Assembly (NCBI RefSeq): GCF_000764305.2
Contig: NW_025941278.1
Span: forward strand, 124,001-188,000
From: Hyalella azteca
Taxonomy: Eukaryota > Arthropoda > Malacostraca > Amphipoda > Hyalellidae
Reading direction: 5' to 3'
DNA length: 64,000 bases
Position 1 is the stretch's first letter, and the number at the start of each line of letters is the position of its first letter. The notes under the pieces were generated by a model. The model saw only the letters and a program-made list of their open reading frames with translations, had not been told where the DNA came from and did not search any database. Positions 46,159 through 61,100 of this stretch are shown piece after piece. A program made the translations under genes and the position numbers.

Positions 46159-49100
46159 CTGGAATAAATAAGTAGAAGTACTGAAATTGTTCAAACGATA
46201 AAACCTGCGGATAATCATAAAGGAAACGCTTTACCTATACTTGCTGTAATAAAAAAATCCATGTCACTTGTTTGATAAGGAAGTCATGGTCAAACGTATA
46301 TGCTTCAGACAATTCGAAGGTTTTTCCCGGCAAGACTTCCTTCTTGTTGTCATTCAACGTCGACAAAACAGGAATCGAATTAACATGTTTATAAAAATAT
46401 GTAGTTACAACCAGAATATACTACCATATAAGATATAGGACTAAACGAAGTCTACTTGATTGGAATTTAATGATGAGCAGGCATAAATGAGCATAAATTA
46501 CCTCTAATTGCAGAGCTACGAGAGGTCTTCTCCTTTGCATTCTTCTTGTTCCTTCGCAGTGTCTCGACACTTTCTTGCACGGCGTTTATCACGGTTCTGC
46601 AGAGGAAAGTTCATCAATTTCTTAATTTTGCGTAAGGAACCAACTAAGTATCGATATCAGGTTAATAAGTGTGTTTAAAATATCGTCGACTTTTAGAAGA
46701 AATGATTGAATTTACGTCTGACAAGACGACGTAACATGTCACAAACTTAATATAAAAAACAAACACGCAAGAATTCATATTTATTTTCAGGAAAGGGTAA
46801 CTGACCATAGCTAACCATCAAATTAACGCTAATTGATCAAGTCGAGTACGTTTATTAATAAGTAAAATTATATTCCTTGCACATTCAGAGTACTTCATTC
46901 AAGTTCAATCAGATTACGCATGAATCCTCAATGTAATTTCTGTGTAAAATGAGTGAGAAAATCAGAATTTTTCTACTTAGTGTCATCTTTAATTTATTTT
47001 TCTTATCTTAACCTGGCCAAAGGAGGGTCCTGAGGAAGACTGGTAGGTAGGTGAGCTCGCTGGAAAAGACCTCGCCAAGATGGAGGCACAGCAGCTTCTT
47101 CCAGAGCACCCAGTACCTGTAAATAAACAATTAAAAACTAACATCGGCTATAACAAAACTTTCTTCATAATTATTTCGCTGAATATTACATTAAAAGAAC
47201 TATAATTTCATGTCTGATTCAATGAGTTACCACAATACATCTATTAATATTATTATCTGACATTTTTACTCATAAATTACCATGACTACGTTGGAAAAAT
47301 ATTTTTAAAACAACACACCTCCGCAAAGCTGGGTCTCAGTGACGAGTTCTGAGCCCAGCATGAAGTAATGAGCTCCCTCAGCTCTCTGGACACGTTGGCG
47401 CTGGGTAGCGGCGGTCTCAGCCCAGCTTCCACCGACTCCAGAATCTGGAAGATATAATTTTCATTTAAAATACCTAGAATTTCTTTATAACGCAAGAAAT
47501 AATCATTATTTGATATTATCTCGAGATTTTGTATGATAATCCCCCAAAAAGTTGCTATTTTTGAGTCTATTTACGCTTCTCAAGGCCGTTTAACAAATAT
47601 AATTATGCAAAGATGATTTGAATCTATGTTAAAAATGATGATGCAATCATTAGAGTATTTTTCGTTTCTTCACAATCGATTCCATGTTGGGACCTTTTAA
47701 CTTCATAATCACGCATTTTTGAAACGGTATTTACAACCACCAACTGAAAAAGTTGAGCAAAACATCTTGAATACAAAATTCCAACAATTCATCCAGTTCA
47801 AACTTAGGACGAATATTTTGTCGACAGAAAAGTCGACTTATCCAGTGTGCCGTGGTCAGAAACGGGAAAAAAACATCGATACATCCCTATGATTTCCGGT
47901 CATCCCTCAGATCAAGCGATGCAATAGAAAGATTGAGGTATGAATTCCGGATTGTCGTAAGCTTACAACCACCGTAATTTCGTTTCAGTGTCCAGACCTG
48001 GAGTACGTCGTAGCCCCGGAACGGTTGCTCTGACGTCAGCATCTCCCACAGGATGATAGCGTAGCTGTACACGTCACACTTCGCTGACACTTCACCCTTC
48101 GTCAGCAACTCGGGTGCCATCCACGCTGGTGTTCCTCTGAAACATTTGAAAAAATATATAAGTAGATTAGAATGTGAGATATGCAGATACAGAGCAATGC
48201 TCTAAAGTAGAATCATGACTTCTAATGATAAATAGTAATTGGAAGTAACACAACAATCGAGCTAAAAAAATTACCACATTTGAATCGTTCACTTGTAACT
48301 TCAACATAGCAGTAAGGTTGAGCTTATATTATATTATATATAATATATATTATGTTGATATTATAAACAATGTACCTGATAGCACCCTTTTGCGCAGGTG
48401 AACGCGAGCGACGCAATATAGAGAAACCAAAATCGGCGATTTTGGCTCGTGAATAAGCATCCAGCAAAACGTTCATCGATTTCAGGTCAAGATGTAGGAC
48501 CTGTAAAAAAATTTTTCAACATCATTTCATTCCTTCAAACAACAGCGTATTATTAGGCGTGAAAATATGAAAACTTTCATATTAATTGTCATTTTATTGT
48601 GCTAAATTACATTGAATCAGCAGGAATAGAATAGAAATGTCGGCACTGAAGAAATAGGCCCATGGTCTCTTGCCGATTCCTGTACTTCTCGTGACTTGAT
48701 TCCACAAGGGATCCGGCTTTTGGAGCCCGATCCTCCCGTAAGTGTTGTTAACAGAATTTTAGCTCCCATAGCTCCACCGTTTGTCGAGTAAGAATTTCGT
48801 TTCACAAGTCACACACACAGAGCTTGTCAGAAATAAATCACCTGAGGGTCGTGTTTGTGGAGATAGTTCATGCCCTGAGCGACATCGCGTGCGATGCAGA
48901 AATACGTGGCGTGGTCGAGAGGCACCGGCTTTCTGTCGGAGGACATGTGAATTATTATAAAGTTTTAATACGGGATGAAATGGGCGAAAGCGTTTTGTTG
49001 TTTGAACTCTAATTACTCAATACTTGGTTGCATTAAAATTGTAATAAAATAATAAATTTTCCTAAATAACGATTCTTCCCCAATGAGTGCTGTCGCTTAT

Positions 49101-52100
49101 CGATCGATTTAGTTGTTCGAGAATGTTTGGATTTGACACCTCTCAGAGATTATCAATTATCAAGTGATACCATGATTTTTCACACATATTTACAGGATGC
49201 AGATAAAAAATGAGCGTTCATCGGAGAATAATCTGTAAAAATTTTAATTATAAATTAGATATATCTGACCCGTCACCATGCAGCAACGCGTGCAGCGAAC
49301 CGCCGCTCATGTACTCGAGCAGCATGAAGGGACGCGCAGCAGTGCTGCATACGCCCATCAGCAGCACCACGCGCGGGTGGTGCAGCTGCTGCAGCAATGC
49401 TGCCTCAGACCGAAAGTAGTTTTTGTCATCCTGAAAAAATTGTAAACATTTATACTACACACTAAACTTGATTGAAATATTAACTAATTATGTTTCGATA
49501 AAAACGCGTCATGCGCAGAAGTTGTCTACATCAATATTTATTCTGCGAAAAAAAATCAAATTTGAATTGGAATGACTACAGCTAACAATTTTCATGGGAA
49601 AAGTGAAGGAATTCATAAATTTTTCTGCCTCTACCTTCACAAATTCGTGAAGCACTCGTGCCGTACCTGCGATAGTTTCAGTTTAAGTTCTTTAACGGCG
49701 ACGTCGATGGCACAGAAAGTGCCGCGGTAGACGGTTGAGAAGGAGCCTTCTCCCAGCACGTCACCAGGCCGCCACTCCACGTCTCTTTGACGTACTTCAC
49801 ACTTCGCTAGGGCGTCGCAGCCTCGAAGGCGTTCTACTTCATTCTCCAAACTCCTGAGCATCATGTTGATAATTTTAGTGGAAATTTAATTTCCTTGTTT
49901 TTAATTTGATACTAGATAATTATTAATATTATGAGAGAGGTTGGTGTGGTATGAAATAAACAAAAAGCTCTTCACAATGAGATAGAATTCTTTAGAGACG
50001 TAGGTAGATACAATAATAATTGGAAATAATTATTACGATGACTAGTTTAAAAACATCTGCATCAATTATTTACCAGGCTCAAGAGATCGAAAGCAGGAAG
50101 ATACTTACCTTATTTGTTTCTTTTGAGCTTTGGTCTGCGAAACCATATGGGTCAATATGTCATGATTCGAGTAAATATGGTCGAGGGGATTAGATCTCTT
50201 GGCAGCTGAAGAATATCTGTCACCAAGTTTGACGAGCGGCGCCGCGCTGTTGTCGGCTTTCGGTTCAGCACAACATTTCGGTTCGTACAGCTTATGGTCT
50301 GCGTACTTCAGGGCGCAGTCTCTACAGTCGCGGTCGCCGCTACTGTGGCTTCCTGATGATCGTTTCCCGCCAGCATCTCTGATCGGAGTTCGGCCTCGAC
50401 GAGACGACGTTTTCTCAACCGATGGAATGTCTCGGTTTTCATAATAATCTCGTGACCGAGCACGAGACGCGGGCTTCGCTGGTGAATTTACAAGGGATAC
50501 TCCGTCGCTCCGGGCATGAGACTTCATCTGTGAATAGTACATTTTCAAACTTTTTTGCTCCATAATTATGATAGACGATTGAAAAATTTCTTCTAGAAGA
50601 ATATAATAGCAAGCAAAAAGGTCAGGTAAATTCGCCATATTTTCATTGAGAACGTTAGATTACACAGTGTAAATATGATGAATTTACTTGGCATTTTCTC
50701 AGTTATTAAATTCTTAGGTAATTTGCGATATTAGTAAATGAATGAAAATAGACAGTTAGACGAAGTCTTACTATGCCAGCGAGTAAATTTAAAGTGAAAA
50801 GGACACATCTGCCACTAATAATATTGCGCTGTACGAAAAGTATCTGACAAAATACCTACGAAAAGTTTATATAATGCTCGCCAAGTTTCCAGTATGAACA
50901 CGACATCAATAATCATACATTTCCAACAGGAAACTATTTTTCGGTAAAGACCGAGATATACAGGAGACAGATTCAGAACTTCAGGTCCAACGTGAATAAT
51001 AGTTGTCATAATTTCTCTCCTCACATTGATATCGGTCATAAAGCGGAGCCGGTCTAATAATCTGGTGGGACAAACTACAAGTGGACAGCCTATATTTTGT
51101 TCTCAGCCGACACATAAACCTTTATAGACGTCATGTTTTCTCCCAATAGAGCACACAAATAATGTAAAGTGACAGTTTTTGCGTTATTTTAGAAACGGGG
51201 TACATTTTCTCGAGTAAATGGTGAAACCTGAGTTTTTGCCGTTATTTAAAAGTGGCTCTCAATGCGTCCGGAGAAACTATCTTTGATGACGGGAGCATCA
51301 CGTATGCCTGCCTATGCTATGCAAGAAACTTTCAAGAGGAAAAAACGCGGACCAAAAAACCGGTTAATCCTTCGGTCGTTTTCTTAGGATGACAGACATA
51401 CCACAAAAAAACATTAAATTTTGTGAGAGAGATAAGGAAGCAGATTGTTTTAAAGACATCTATCTTATTAGGACATAAATATCATGATCATCACTATGGT
51501 TGCTGACGAAAAAGATAATTTCTAGTTTCGATACCGTAGTCTTATAAAATTTTTGAATTTAGTTGTTTAACATCAAAGTTTAGCAAACAAATTAAACGAT
51601 TATGCACTAAAGAAATCAGAGGCGTCATCTTGAATGAGATCAGATATATTTTATTTTAGCTCTCATATGAGCTTACCTGTTTCGTCAGTGTGGATATGAT
51701 TCTTCAATGTAAAGATATTTTACTGCCAATAATTATTGCATAACACTGTGAGCTCACTTTGCAAGTAAATAACTACCAGCAACATTTTGATAGTAGGTGA
51801 ACAATTATTCAATAGTACCTTCTCATTTCGATACTTATGAAATCAGTGCGTATGAAAATCTCACGCACCATCTTAGCGTGTTCTTCACAAAGGTTCCCGC
51901 TGAAGTCATAGGTTCCATTGCGTCGTCTAGCGGGGCGCCGCGACGGCCGCTCGGGGGACGGGCTGTGGGAGCAGCGGCTGCTGTTGCCCGAGTAGCGTCG
52001 ACTCCGCTTCGGGGAAGCGCGGCGCTGGGGGGATCCGCTGTGATCATCTGGGAAGAATAATGTGGATGTAAGTAAGGAATTTATCTCAATAGATACCCAA

Positions 52101-55100
52101 AATCCATTGATAAGATGTGCTAGGATTACATAATTGAAGTTATGATTACATAACTTGATGCGAACGTTTTTACCAGATGGATCGTCAATACATCGTCCCA
52201 TATGCAACACTTTATAGGGAGGTACGTCAGAAATAAAATTCATTAATTGCATTGTATGGACAGCTGACACGTAGCAAGACTCATGCTAAAAACAAACGTT
52301 CAATCAAGCAGAGATTTGCAGTGGCAAATGAAAACTAAGCTCGAAATCGTCAAGCAACCTCACTAAAGTTCATCGCTAACGTTGGCGTCGTCTGAGAGTT
52401 GCGGCGGCAAGAGAATAAAGGGAGGCTTGTTTGCCACGCTGTCGACCGAGGCTCGCGGCGACCAACAACAACAATTGCAGCTCCAGCAACAATAACGGAC
52501 CACGACGTGACCGAGTACAAGACGGAGCAACGGCTCGTCTTCAACCTACGGCCATAGACACATCAAAGAAAACTAACTCAATCAGTACAGGTAACTTTAC
52601 AGGCATTTGGTGAGAATTGTTTGAAAATTTATTACATTTTCTAACCGTGAATAAGCATACGAAAAATAGACAGTTTTTACTACCTGACGATTTGCATTGG
52701 CTTTTCAGTTATTAGGTCAAATCATGGTGTAAAACTAATAAAGCTGAACTAGGATTGCTAATTTTGATTTGGAATATGGCATGTACAGTAGTGAAATCGA
52801 TTTCGAATTGCTGGAAAAAACACAACTTTTATTTATCGAAAGCTTATCAAGGAGAGGTTGGTTTTATATAAATGAATCAAGCATCATTCGGGTGTTATAA
52901 AAAACTAATCAGATATGCAGGTACATACAAAACGGTTTCGTGGGTCATCAAACAAAACATAAACAGTAGATGGATGGAAGTATAGGAAATATCTTTGGAT
53001 ATAAATAATAAAATATTTATTTACTAATAAATGTATCAACCGAAATCGCAAAGGATAATTTATCGAAGAGGTCGACTTCAAGAAAATTCGTAGTTTTAAT
53101 CATGTATCAATTTCTAGGATTACTCATTCAGTGAACTCATATCAATTCCAAAAAAGCACGCGTAAAAATTTGAATTTCTTTGGATAAACTGAAAGCCAGC
53201 ATGCCGGGACAACTGGTCAATTAGCCCACATCTGATTTTAAGATATCATTATATATCAGTATAATGGAATAAAAAAATACCCCAAATGCCCAATCTTACG
53301 CAAAAAGGTTAGAGATTTGAAGAAACAATCTGCAAATGTCTACGCGAATGTAATTGCGCAAGTCATTCAGATCGTATCAAGTCTACAGTAAAGCTCTCAC
53401 CAACACCTGAGCCAGCATATGGCGCTCATGAACCTCATTGCGGGAGAGAAACAGCAATTCTATGAGTACTTGAGATGAATATTTTACGTTATGTTTATTG
53501 ACCTAAGAACTTGAAGTCTTAACTCAATTTGAATCGCATTTCATGGTCTACATCACATCTAAGAGAAGATGTATCGATAAAAACATGCTGCATCGATATA
53601 ATGTTCAATGAAAATTTGATTTTCTTCATTTGCGTCAAAAGCAGAAATGTTTACTCATCAGTGATCTCAGTTCATGTTTTAGAGAAAGACAGGTTCGAAC
53701 ACACAAAAACAAACCTGGCAGCATGTAGAGATTTAATCTCAGTAAAAAAGTATAGAGGTTTTATTGTAGCATAAAAGAAATAACTGGACGTTCCTATTCA
53801 ACGTGGATGACGCATCACTTAACATACGCTCAATTGTTATCTAGACCCGAAATATTTAAACTCGCGTGCCGCTTGTAATCTGATAAGAAAACGTGTAAAA
53901 ATAAACAACATTTCAAAAATCAAGTTTCATAAAATTATTGTGTGTTGCTACGGAAACTTTCTCTCTCGTCATGATAACTTCTAACAATATAGCTGATAAA
54001 AAAGTTGATTTAGTGTTTAGTGCTATCGGGTCGAGTGTGAAGAAGTTAACGGCTGCAGCCAACGACCTCTGACGCCATGTAGGTCATCGCTGGTTGAAAA
54101 AACGTACCTGCAGAACTTTTCAAATGCAAATCTTCGCTAGAGAAATTTTACAACGAAAAATTTAAAGTTTCTCATCAAAAGAGCCAACGATTTTTGCCTT
54201 GTTGCGCATTCTTTTTGAAAAAAAAAATAGGTATACAGTAGCGATTACATATGAAGAAATTTATTGCTTCTAAAATCCATCAGCAGAAAAATCTCGAGAT
54301 CTAAGCAGAAACTCAGGTCAAGGTTATCGTGGCAAGGGATTTCGGTTGAAAATGTCTGAAGAACACTTTTTCACTAGTCTTCCGGGAATAATTCGAGAAT
54401 AAACGAGAAACTGTAACCAGCTATTACACGAGATATTAGTCTCGGTATGGTAAAAAAAAAAATTATGGCGGGGACTCGGCCGTGAAGATTTTTCACCATT
54501 CTACAATGGTGCAGATAAAATTATTTTCCAGTTTTAAGGCCTAGATCGTATCGAACTCTCAAGTCGCCATATTAATGATAGGTTTTGACAGCTCGATAAA
54601 TTTATTATGCAGACGGGCACGCAAACGTATGCCAGTCTATTTGAGTATGCGAATTTCAGATATTTTACTTGGCCTATGACACAGCTAGCCAGAGTGAAAG
54701 GTACCGTTGAAGCTACTTCAGAAAAAAAAGTTACTCGGAGTCTTATATGGCTGTGAGAGCTACGTCGCTTCAACCGATCCTAACACAATGATAGACTGAG
54801 TACATCTATTCGTAATTAAAATATACAATGCAAGTGATATAGAATAGTTAAAAAGTCCAATTAAATCTTGAGAATAATAGAAATTTACTTCTACAGGTGA
54901 ACATTAATATTATATAGGTATTCATTGTATTCGAAGAAGAGGCATAATTTATATCTACATTGTATTGCAGGTAGAGGCGGAAGTAAAGCGACACCATTTA
55001 AAATGAAACGCAATTAAGAGGAGGTTGCGTGCAGGCTGAAGCATACCACGCGTTGTATCCTCCATACCGTAATCAGGCTCATGCAATTAACGAGAATTAA

Positions 55101-58100
55101 ACTCCACTGAAAGTCTCATGAAAGAGAGAGCTGGTGAGCATCACAAGCTTCGTACCTACATATGATAGCTCATTAAGATTCTATCGATACCAATTTGAGT
55201 CAGCGTGACCGGCAGTTAATGTGTCAATTAGCACTTAGCAATTACACACCACTTTCACTGAGTTGACTACCAGTTTTCCCTTATATTGAGTAAATTTGAA
55301 GGAAAAAATATGTGGGTATTAAGGAAATTGAGGAAAAATTTGATAATTGATATTTGAAATTTTCCTTAATTAAATTAAGGAAAATTTGAGATGAAAATGA
55401 CTCTCGTTCAGATAATATACTCGTAGTTTCAAGAAATATTTACACCGATAATGTAAACGAATATTCTTCATGCTCACACTTCTCATTCAATCTATTTATT
55501 GCAATATAATACATGCCAAAGCTCATTGACTAGCAGTTGAAAGTAAAAATTAATACATTTCCATGTATTATCGGATGACCCTAACCATATTAAAGTCGGC
55601 GGTATAGATCACGTACATGCGAGGCCTGTATCATCTTTAATCTTTACAATTACTTTAATGTAGCTAAAAAACTTCTTCTGGAAGTACGCTGTACGTATTA
55701 TATTTCATTGTAAGCGACGTCAATCTCAATCAGAGGACTGGGGCTTGTCACTCGCAGGGCTGCTAGTATTATTTTCTGTGTATACTGATGAGCAAGATCT
55801 GTTGAATAAAAAATATGATTGTTTGGCGAGAGCAAATGCGAAGGTAGATCATCAACACACATATTTCACACTATAAACGACCTCCAGAGCGTCAGGTGCG
55901 GTGTGAGAAACGTATGATAACCTTACAGGGTTAAAACACGAGAAGAATTACAACGAAACTTAGAATAAAACGGCAGATTACGCTTTCATCAGATAAGATG
56001 CAGCTTGGATATAATAAAATATGTGTTTAAAAATTACTTTTTAAAGACAACACTTCTGAACAATCCAGTGCCTTGGATGTTACACATGTACAACGAATTT
56101 CTAATTTTATTTTCAAATTTTGAAAAAAAAAAATTATTCATCAAAATTTTTTTAAGATATCAAAATTTTGTAAATTTTCAAAATTATTTATTCTGTCAAT
56201 TGATTCATGCATTGTCTCTGACTTTATGCAATTGTGCAAAAATTTCAGATCAATTGGACAGGTCAAATTTGTCATATATGGATTATAAGATTTGTAGCAG
56301 ACGAAATTATTTTTATTTTATTTTTTTTAATAATGAAAACAATTTTTTTTAATTTATAAAATTATTTATTCTGTCAGTTGATTCATGTATTGTCTCCAAC
56401 TTTACGCAAGTGTGCAAAATTTTAGATCGATTGGACAGGTAGAAGTGTGTTAAATATCGATTATAAGATTTGTAGCAGACAGACACAGACAGACAAACAA
56501 GAAGTGAAGTTAAAGAGAAGTGTTGTAAAAACTGACAGATGTTAATTATAAGCATAATTCCCTAGTTATTAATTATTTTTACGAATTATCTCGTTCAAAC
56601 TTTTAATCGAGTAACAATTAATTGTTAACAAGTGAGAAAATAAAATAAATAAAAAGTTTCAATTTTTACCTTAGTATTTTGCTGGGAATTCCTTTGGTTA
56701 ATGCTGTACAAACGAAAACAAACAGGTTCTCTCGAACCAAAGATTGAATTTGGCATCGTAATTCCTCAAATAAAAAGGCTATAGATTCAGCGCACATTGA
56801 TGGGCCTCTCGTAAGGTTCCTGAACTCATCACTATTCAAAGATCGAGTTCTATTGACAACATAACCGACGCAGTACTGAATTAAATGCATTAATAAGAAG
56901 AAAATATCATTATTCAGCCTGTTAAATTAACAAAAAATATTGTAATTCTTATGTGATGGAAGAGGTATTTGACCACCAAGAAGTCGAGTTGAACGCACGT
57001 GTTGTTTTCTTGTGTTTTTGAAGTGTATTGTCAATATTGACGCGAGTCTGAATGGAACTCAATGACCATTAGGAGGTTGCGCTATGCAAATCTACGCCAA
57101 GAGTCGTAGATGCGTATGACTCTGCAATATTGGGTCACAGCTGACATCACCGTCGCAGCTGCCGTCGTGATCCATCAAGAGGACTTAGAGGCACTTTTTA
57201 TGGAGGCAGCCACACAAATTTGAAGTCATCGGTAGGCTATTACGAAACTCAGTCATTGCCGTACATATAACGATGCCGTCTCCAGTGGCGCATCGCTTGT
57301 CACTGCGTAACGGACAATTGATTTACGAACAAAGTTACAGGCGGAACAAAATTTGTTGCTAGCAAACTATATAGTTATGGAGTGTACTTTAACAAAACGC
57401 CCACGGTATTTCAAGAGCTCAAAGAGTATTGCACTTCAAAGAATGACAATTACAATGAAAAACAATGATTAATGAACAGTTACTATTAGTAGCCAGGGTT
57501 GCGTACACACTAATCCATCACTATTTCGCGCTTCACCCACCGCGGCTTCACTTTATTGCGGGATTACAAGACATATAAATGAGAATAATCATCCGCTGAT
57601 CTTCGCCAAGTGACGAGTTTCCGAGGAAGTCGATCGGCTGATTTAAACAGCCCGTGAAACTAAATAGGCAGTAAGAGTGTGCAATTTTGTAAACATTTGA
57701 AACATTTACAATATAAGTACTTAAATAAGTACCATAAGTCGATCAATTCCCATTGCGGATTTCACCTATCGCGGGACAGGTTTGTAACGCAACACCCGCA
57801 AAAAATGAGAGCTAATTGCAATCATACCCAATCAACAGGGCTGACAGAAGAGTACAGTCAAGATACTTGAACTGGGTGAAATAAAATTAATAGCAGCAAC
57901 ATAATGCTGCAATTCATTGCGGCACTTTTTATTCCAACAAGAACTCTACATTCCGACCGCCATCTGGCGAGGTATGCACGATATCACCCTCCGTATAATA
58001 CTATTGTCAAAAGAAAATTCTTCCTTGGTAGTAACAACGCTCTAAGTAGAGTAGGTTTACAATAGATGATAGCAGGATGATGAGGGATTTGTGAGGTATG

Positions 58101-61100
58101 GTCGTGAGTTGTCGACCATCTTCAAAGGGATTTAAACGCTACTATCCCTGATGAAATATTATAGACGCCAGAGGATGAAATAGAGAAGAATGCACCGTAC
58201 GTGCTGGATCAGAATGTTGTCGCAATTTTTGGAGTTTAGTTCGAGTAATGGTGCTCATTAGCGATGTGAAATTAGAAAACATTTACAATAGAAAGGTTTC
58301 ATTAGAAGGAATGACCGCTGCTATATATGTAACAATGAATGAAATAAAACTGGATTTTTTGTTTTACAAATTCATCCAAACTTATATTGAATAGTATGTT
58401 TAGTGTAGAAGGTCTCAAGTTCTTATAAATGAAATTCCAGTAAGGCAGTGGTTTAATATTAGACCATTTATCGTACGAAAAAATTACCGGTGGCCTAAAT
58501 TAGTAACATATCTTATGCCTCTTATTATACCTTTTTATATAAAATAACATTTAAATTTTGGTGACAATTTTTCCTGACGTATTTTTTTCATGAAGACTAG
58601 TGCATCATAAAAACGACAGAGATTTGTCAGAATGATGATTTGAACCTACTTAGAGCCGTATGTACAGAACCCACGCAAGAGCTATAAGTTAACGAAAATT
58701 TCATGGGATACCATGCATGCAGATATTGTTGCGTCTAAATCCAAACCATAAACAGAAAAAAATTGCGTCGTTCTTCATATTCGGGAGGAGAGTTGGTGAA
58801 ATTCGTTGCTATAAAAACGAATTCCACATACCAATAGAAAATGAGAAAAACGTGATTTTCATGGAGATACAAGTACTTTTCGAACAAGTACCTTGCGTTG
58901 AAAAAAAAAATTTCGAGAATACAAATTTTACAGATGTTTCCAGACAGCGGGACAGTAGATCAAGCTTTCAATGTGCAATGTCAGACATCTAACACCGTCG
59001 CCATATGGCCGAGTGTTAGTCAAGGATAAATTGAAGAAACTACTATACGGAGGCACATTATTCAGTGTGCGCTTTACTGACCCCATAACCCAGAGCCAGT
59101 TTCCTAGTTCAAATAAGGCATTATGTCACAGAAAAATACCACACACTGATTCTTCAGGCAAAATGGCGACTTAAGCTCAATTGATGAGGAGATCTTACAC
59201 GAATCTCGTAATACTCTAATTCAGCCCGAGATATTCCTTTGCATAAAAATAGAATCCGCCTTACTGGTAAGTCGAAAAGTGTTTTTATACCCGAGAGACG
59301 ACGTTGAATGTTATATAACACGGGATTTTCAAATTCGCGAAGAAAATAGTGCATTTTATAGTGTTGAATGGAAACCTAGTCGTTTGTTCTGATGATTTCT
59401 GAAGCACACCAGCAATCACAAGACAACAATAAGTGTTCGGTGTCAATCAGGCATCTCATTCTATTCATTATAATTATATTCTAAGATTAGATCATCTGTA
59501 ATTGAAACGTGATATTCGCTAGACGTGGGAGAGATTAATGGAAAAGTACTATATAGGCCTGATTCAGCATGGACAACATTACGTGACACATCACGCAATC
59601 AAGACGTCAGTAGTGGGCGGAAGCTGTGAGTTTATAAAAGGGCTGGGAACCTTAGTGAGGCCCCCATGTAACTGACAATTACGCCGCAATGTAACTTGCG
59701 TTAGAGCTATAACTCCGACCTGACGGTCGACGTCTTAGCCTATACCTGTATGGTATCTCTCATGTATAACCACCCCGTATCACGATAAGTTCTATAGAGA
59801 AAGGTATCTTACTTTTCACTCACGCACTTACTCTACGAATACCCGTCCTCAGGAAGAATAATATTATTAGTCAGTTGAAGCTCAATGGAGCCGCCTGACA
59901 CCATTGAGTGACACCTATGAACCTGCGGTATGGACTCAAGAAACTGAAGAGACAAAACGGAGTAAAAAGTAATCAAGGCATAAACAATCCTATCCCTAGA
60001 GGGAGAGTTCGACCGCGTGGCGCTTCAGCTTTCTACTACTTCAAGTCAAAACAAAATTAGCATATTTTTCCTGATGAGTACATGTATAGTGCGAGTTTTC
60101 TATTTTCATTTTGTGTGTTCAATCTCCTCTCTTTTCAGCCTTTAATTTACTATTACGTCAGTCCGTGACTTCTGTAACTAATAAAATGATTTAAATACGT
60201 AATGAAATAGGCTGCGTAGTATTGTACAGTTTCAAATGTATCATTTAAATTACAATAGAAAATATAAAGCCAAATTAGCGGCAAAGAAGTACGATTAACA
60301 CTATAAAATGCCCCGAATAATTTCTCATGGAAAAATAAAAATTAAATAGAATGAAGTGCTCCGGACTGGGATCATTTATACCAAATTATACGTAGGCATG
60401 ATAAACATTCGATGAGAAAAAAAAATAACGAAGAAAACATAATAAGGATAAAATAGATATAAAAATAGAATAAGAGAAAAATAAGAAAATAATAAGAGAA
60501 AAATAAGACCCCGTCGTTGCGGTACTCTGCTTGTTAGACGTTGAAATCAAGCAAACAAGATCATTAACACGGCAGACGCTAGCTGCTGATAACGTTTCCC
60601 TAAAACATGCTTGAGTTTAAAAGAATATTTGAGACGTTCTGCAGGTTCCCAATGACCGCAAAAACTTAACGATAGCCGGACCACGCTTTTTCCGCGCGAG
60701 CACATGGCACACTGTCAGAACTGGGGCAATGCTTTTAAAAACCTGTCGCCCTGTGGCGCGTTGTCGTCTTCACTTGGGGAGGACTCACTCAATTTGGATG
60801 GCACCTGTTCGTCAACAATGCTCTGAAATACTCTTTGTTCGCGAATAAATTAAGTTGGAAGACTTCCCCGGTAATTTATGCAAGTAATGAACCCATTAAT
60901 TACACTTAAACAGTAAAATAATACAAGTGGGTAATCCAACTAACATCTAAACTAAGGTATTTTGGCTACGAAAATGATTAAATAAATGGATTAAATGTGA
61001 AAAATACTGCTGTAATGTTCTGAAATTACTTCGGGAAAGAGGCAGCAAATAAATTTTAAATTTATGTTGTAATGATAAATTTAAGTGCAAGTATAATGAA

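Noticed and set aside
51797..52060. Ala/Arg-rich plus-strand frame opposite kinase exon 2
   Set aside because: It is the complement of a GC-rich RS-coding exon whose phase is fixed by its neighbours.
57097..57240. Short plus-strand frame [16 protein letters not shown]
   Set aside because: Only about 35 codons, no splice support, no recognised family.
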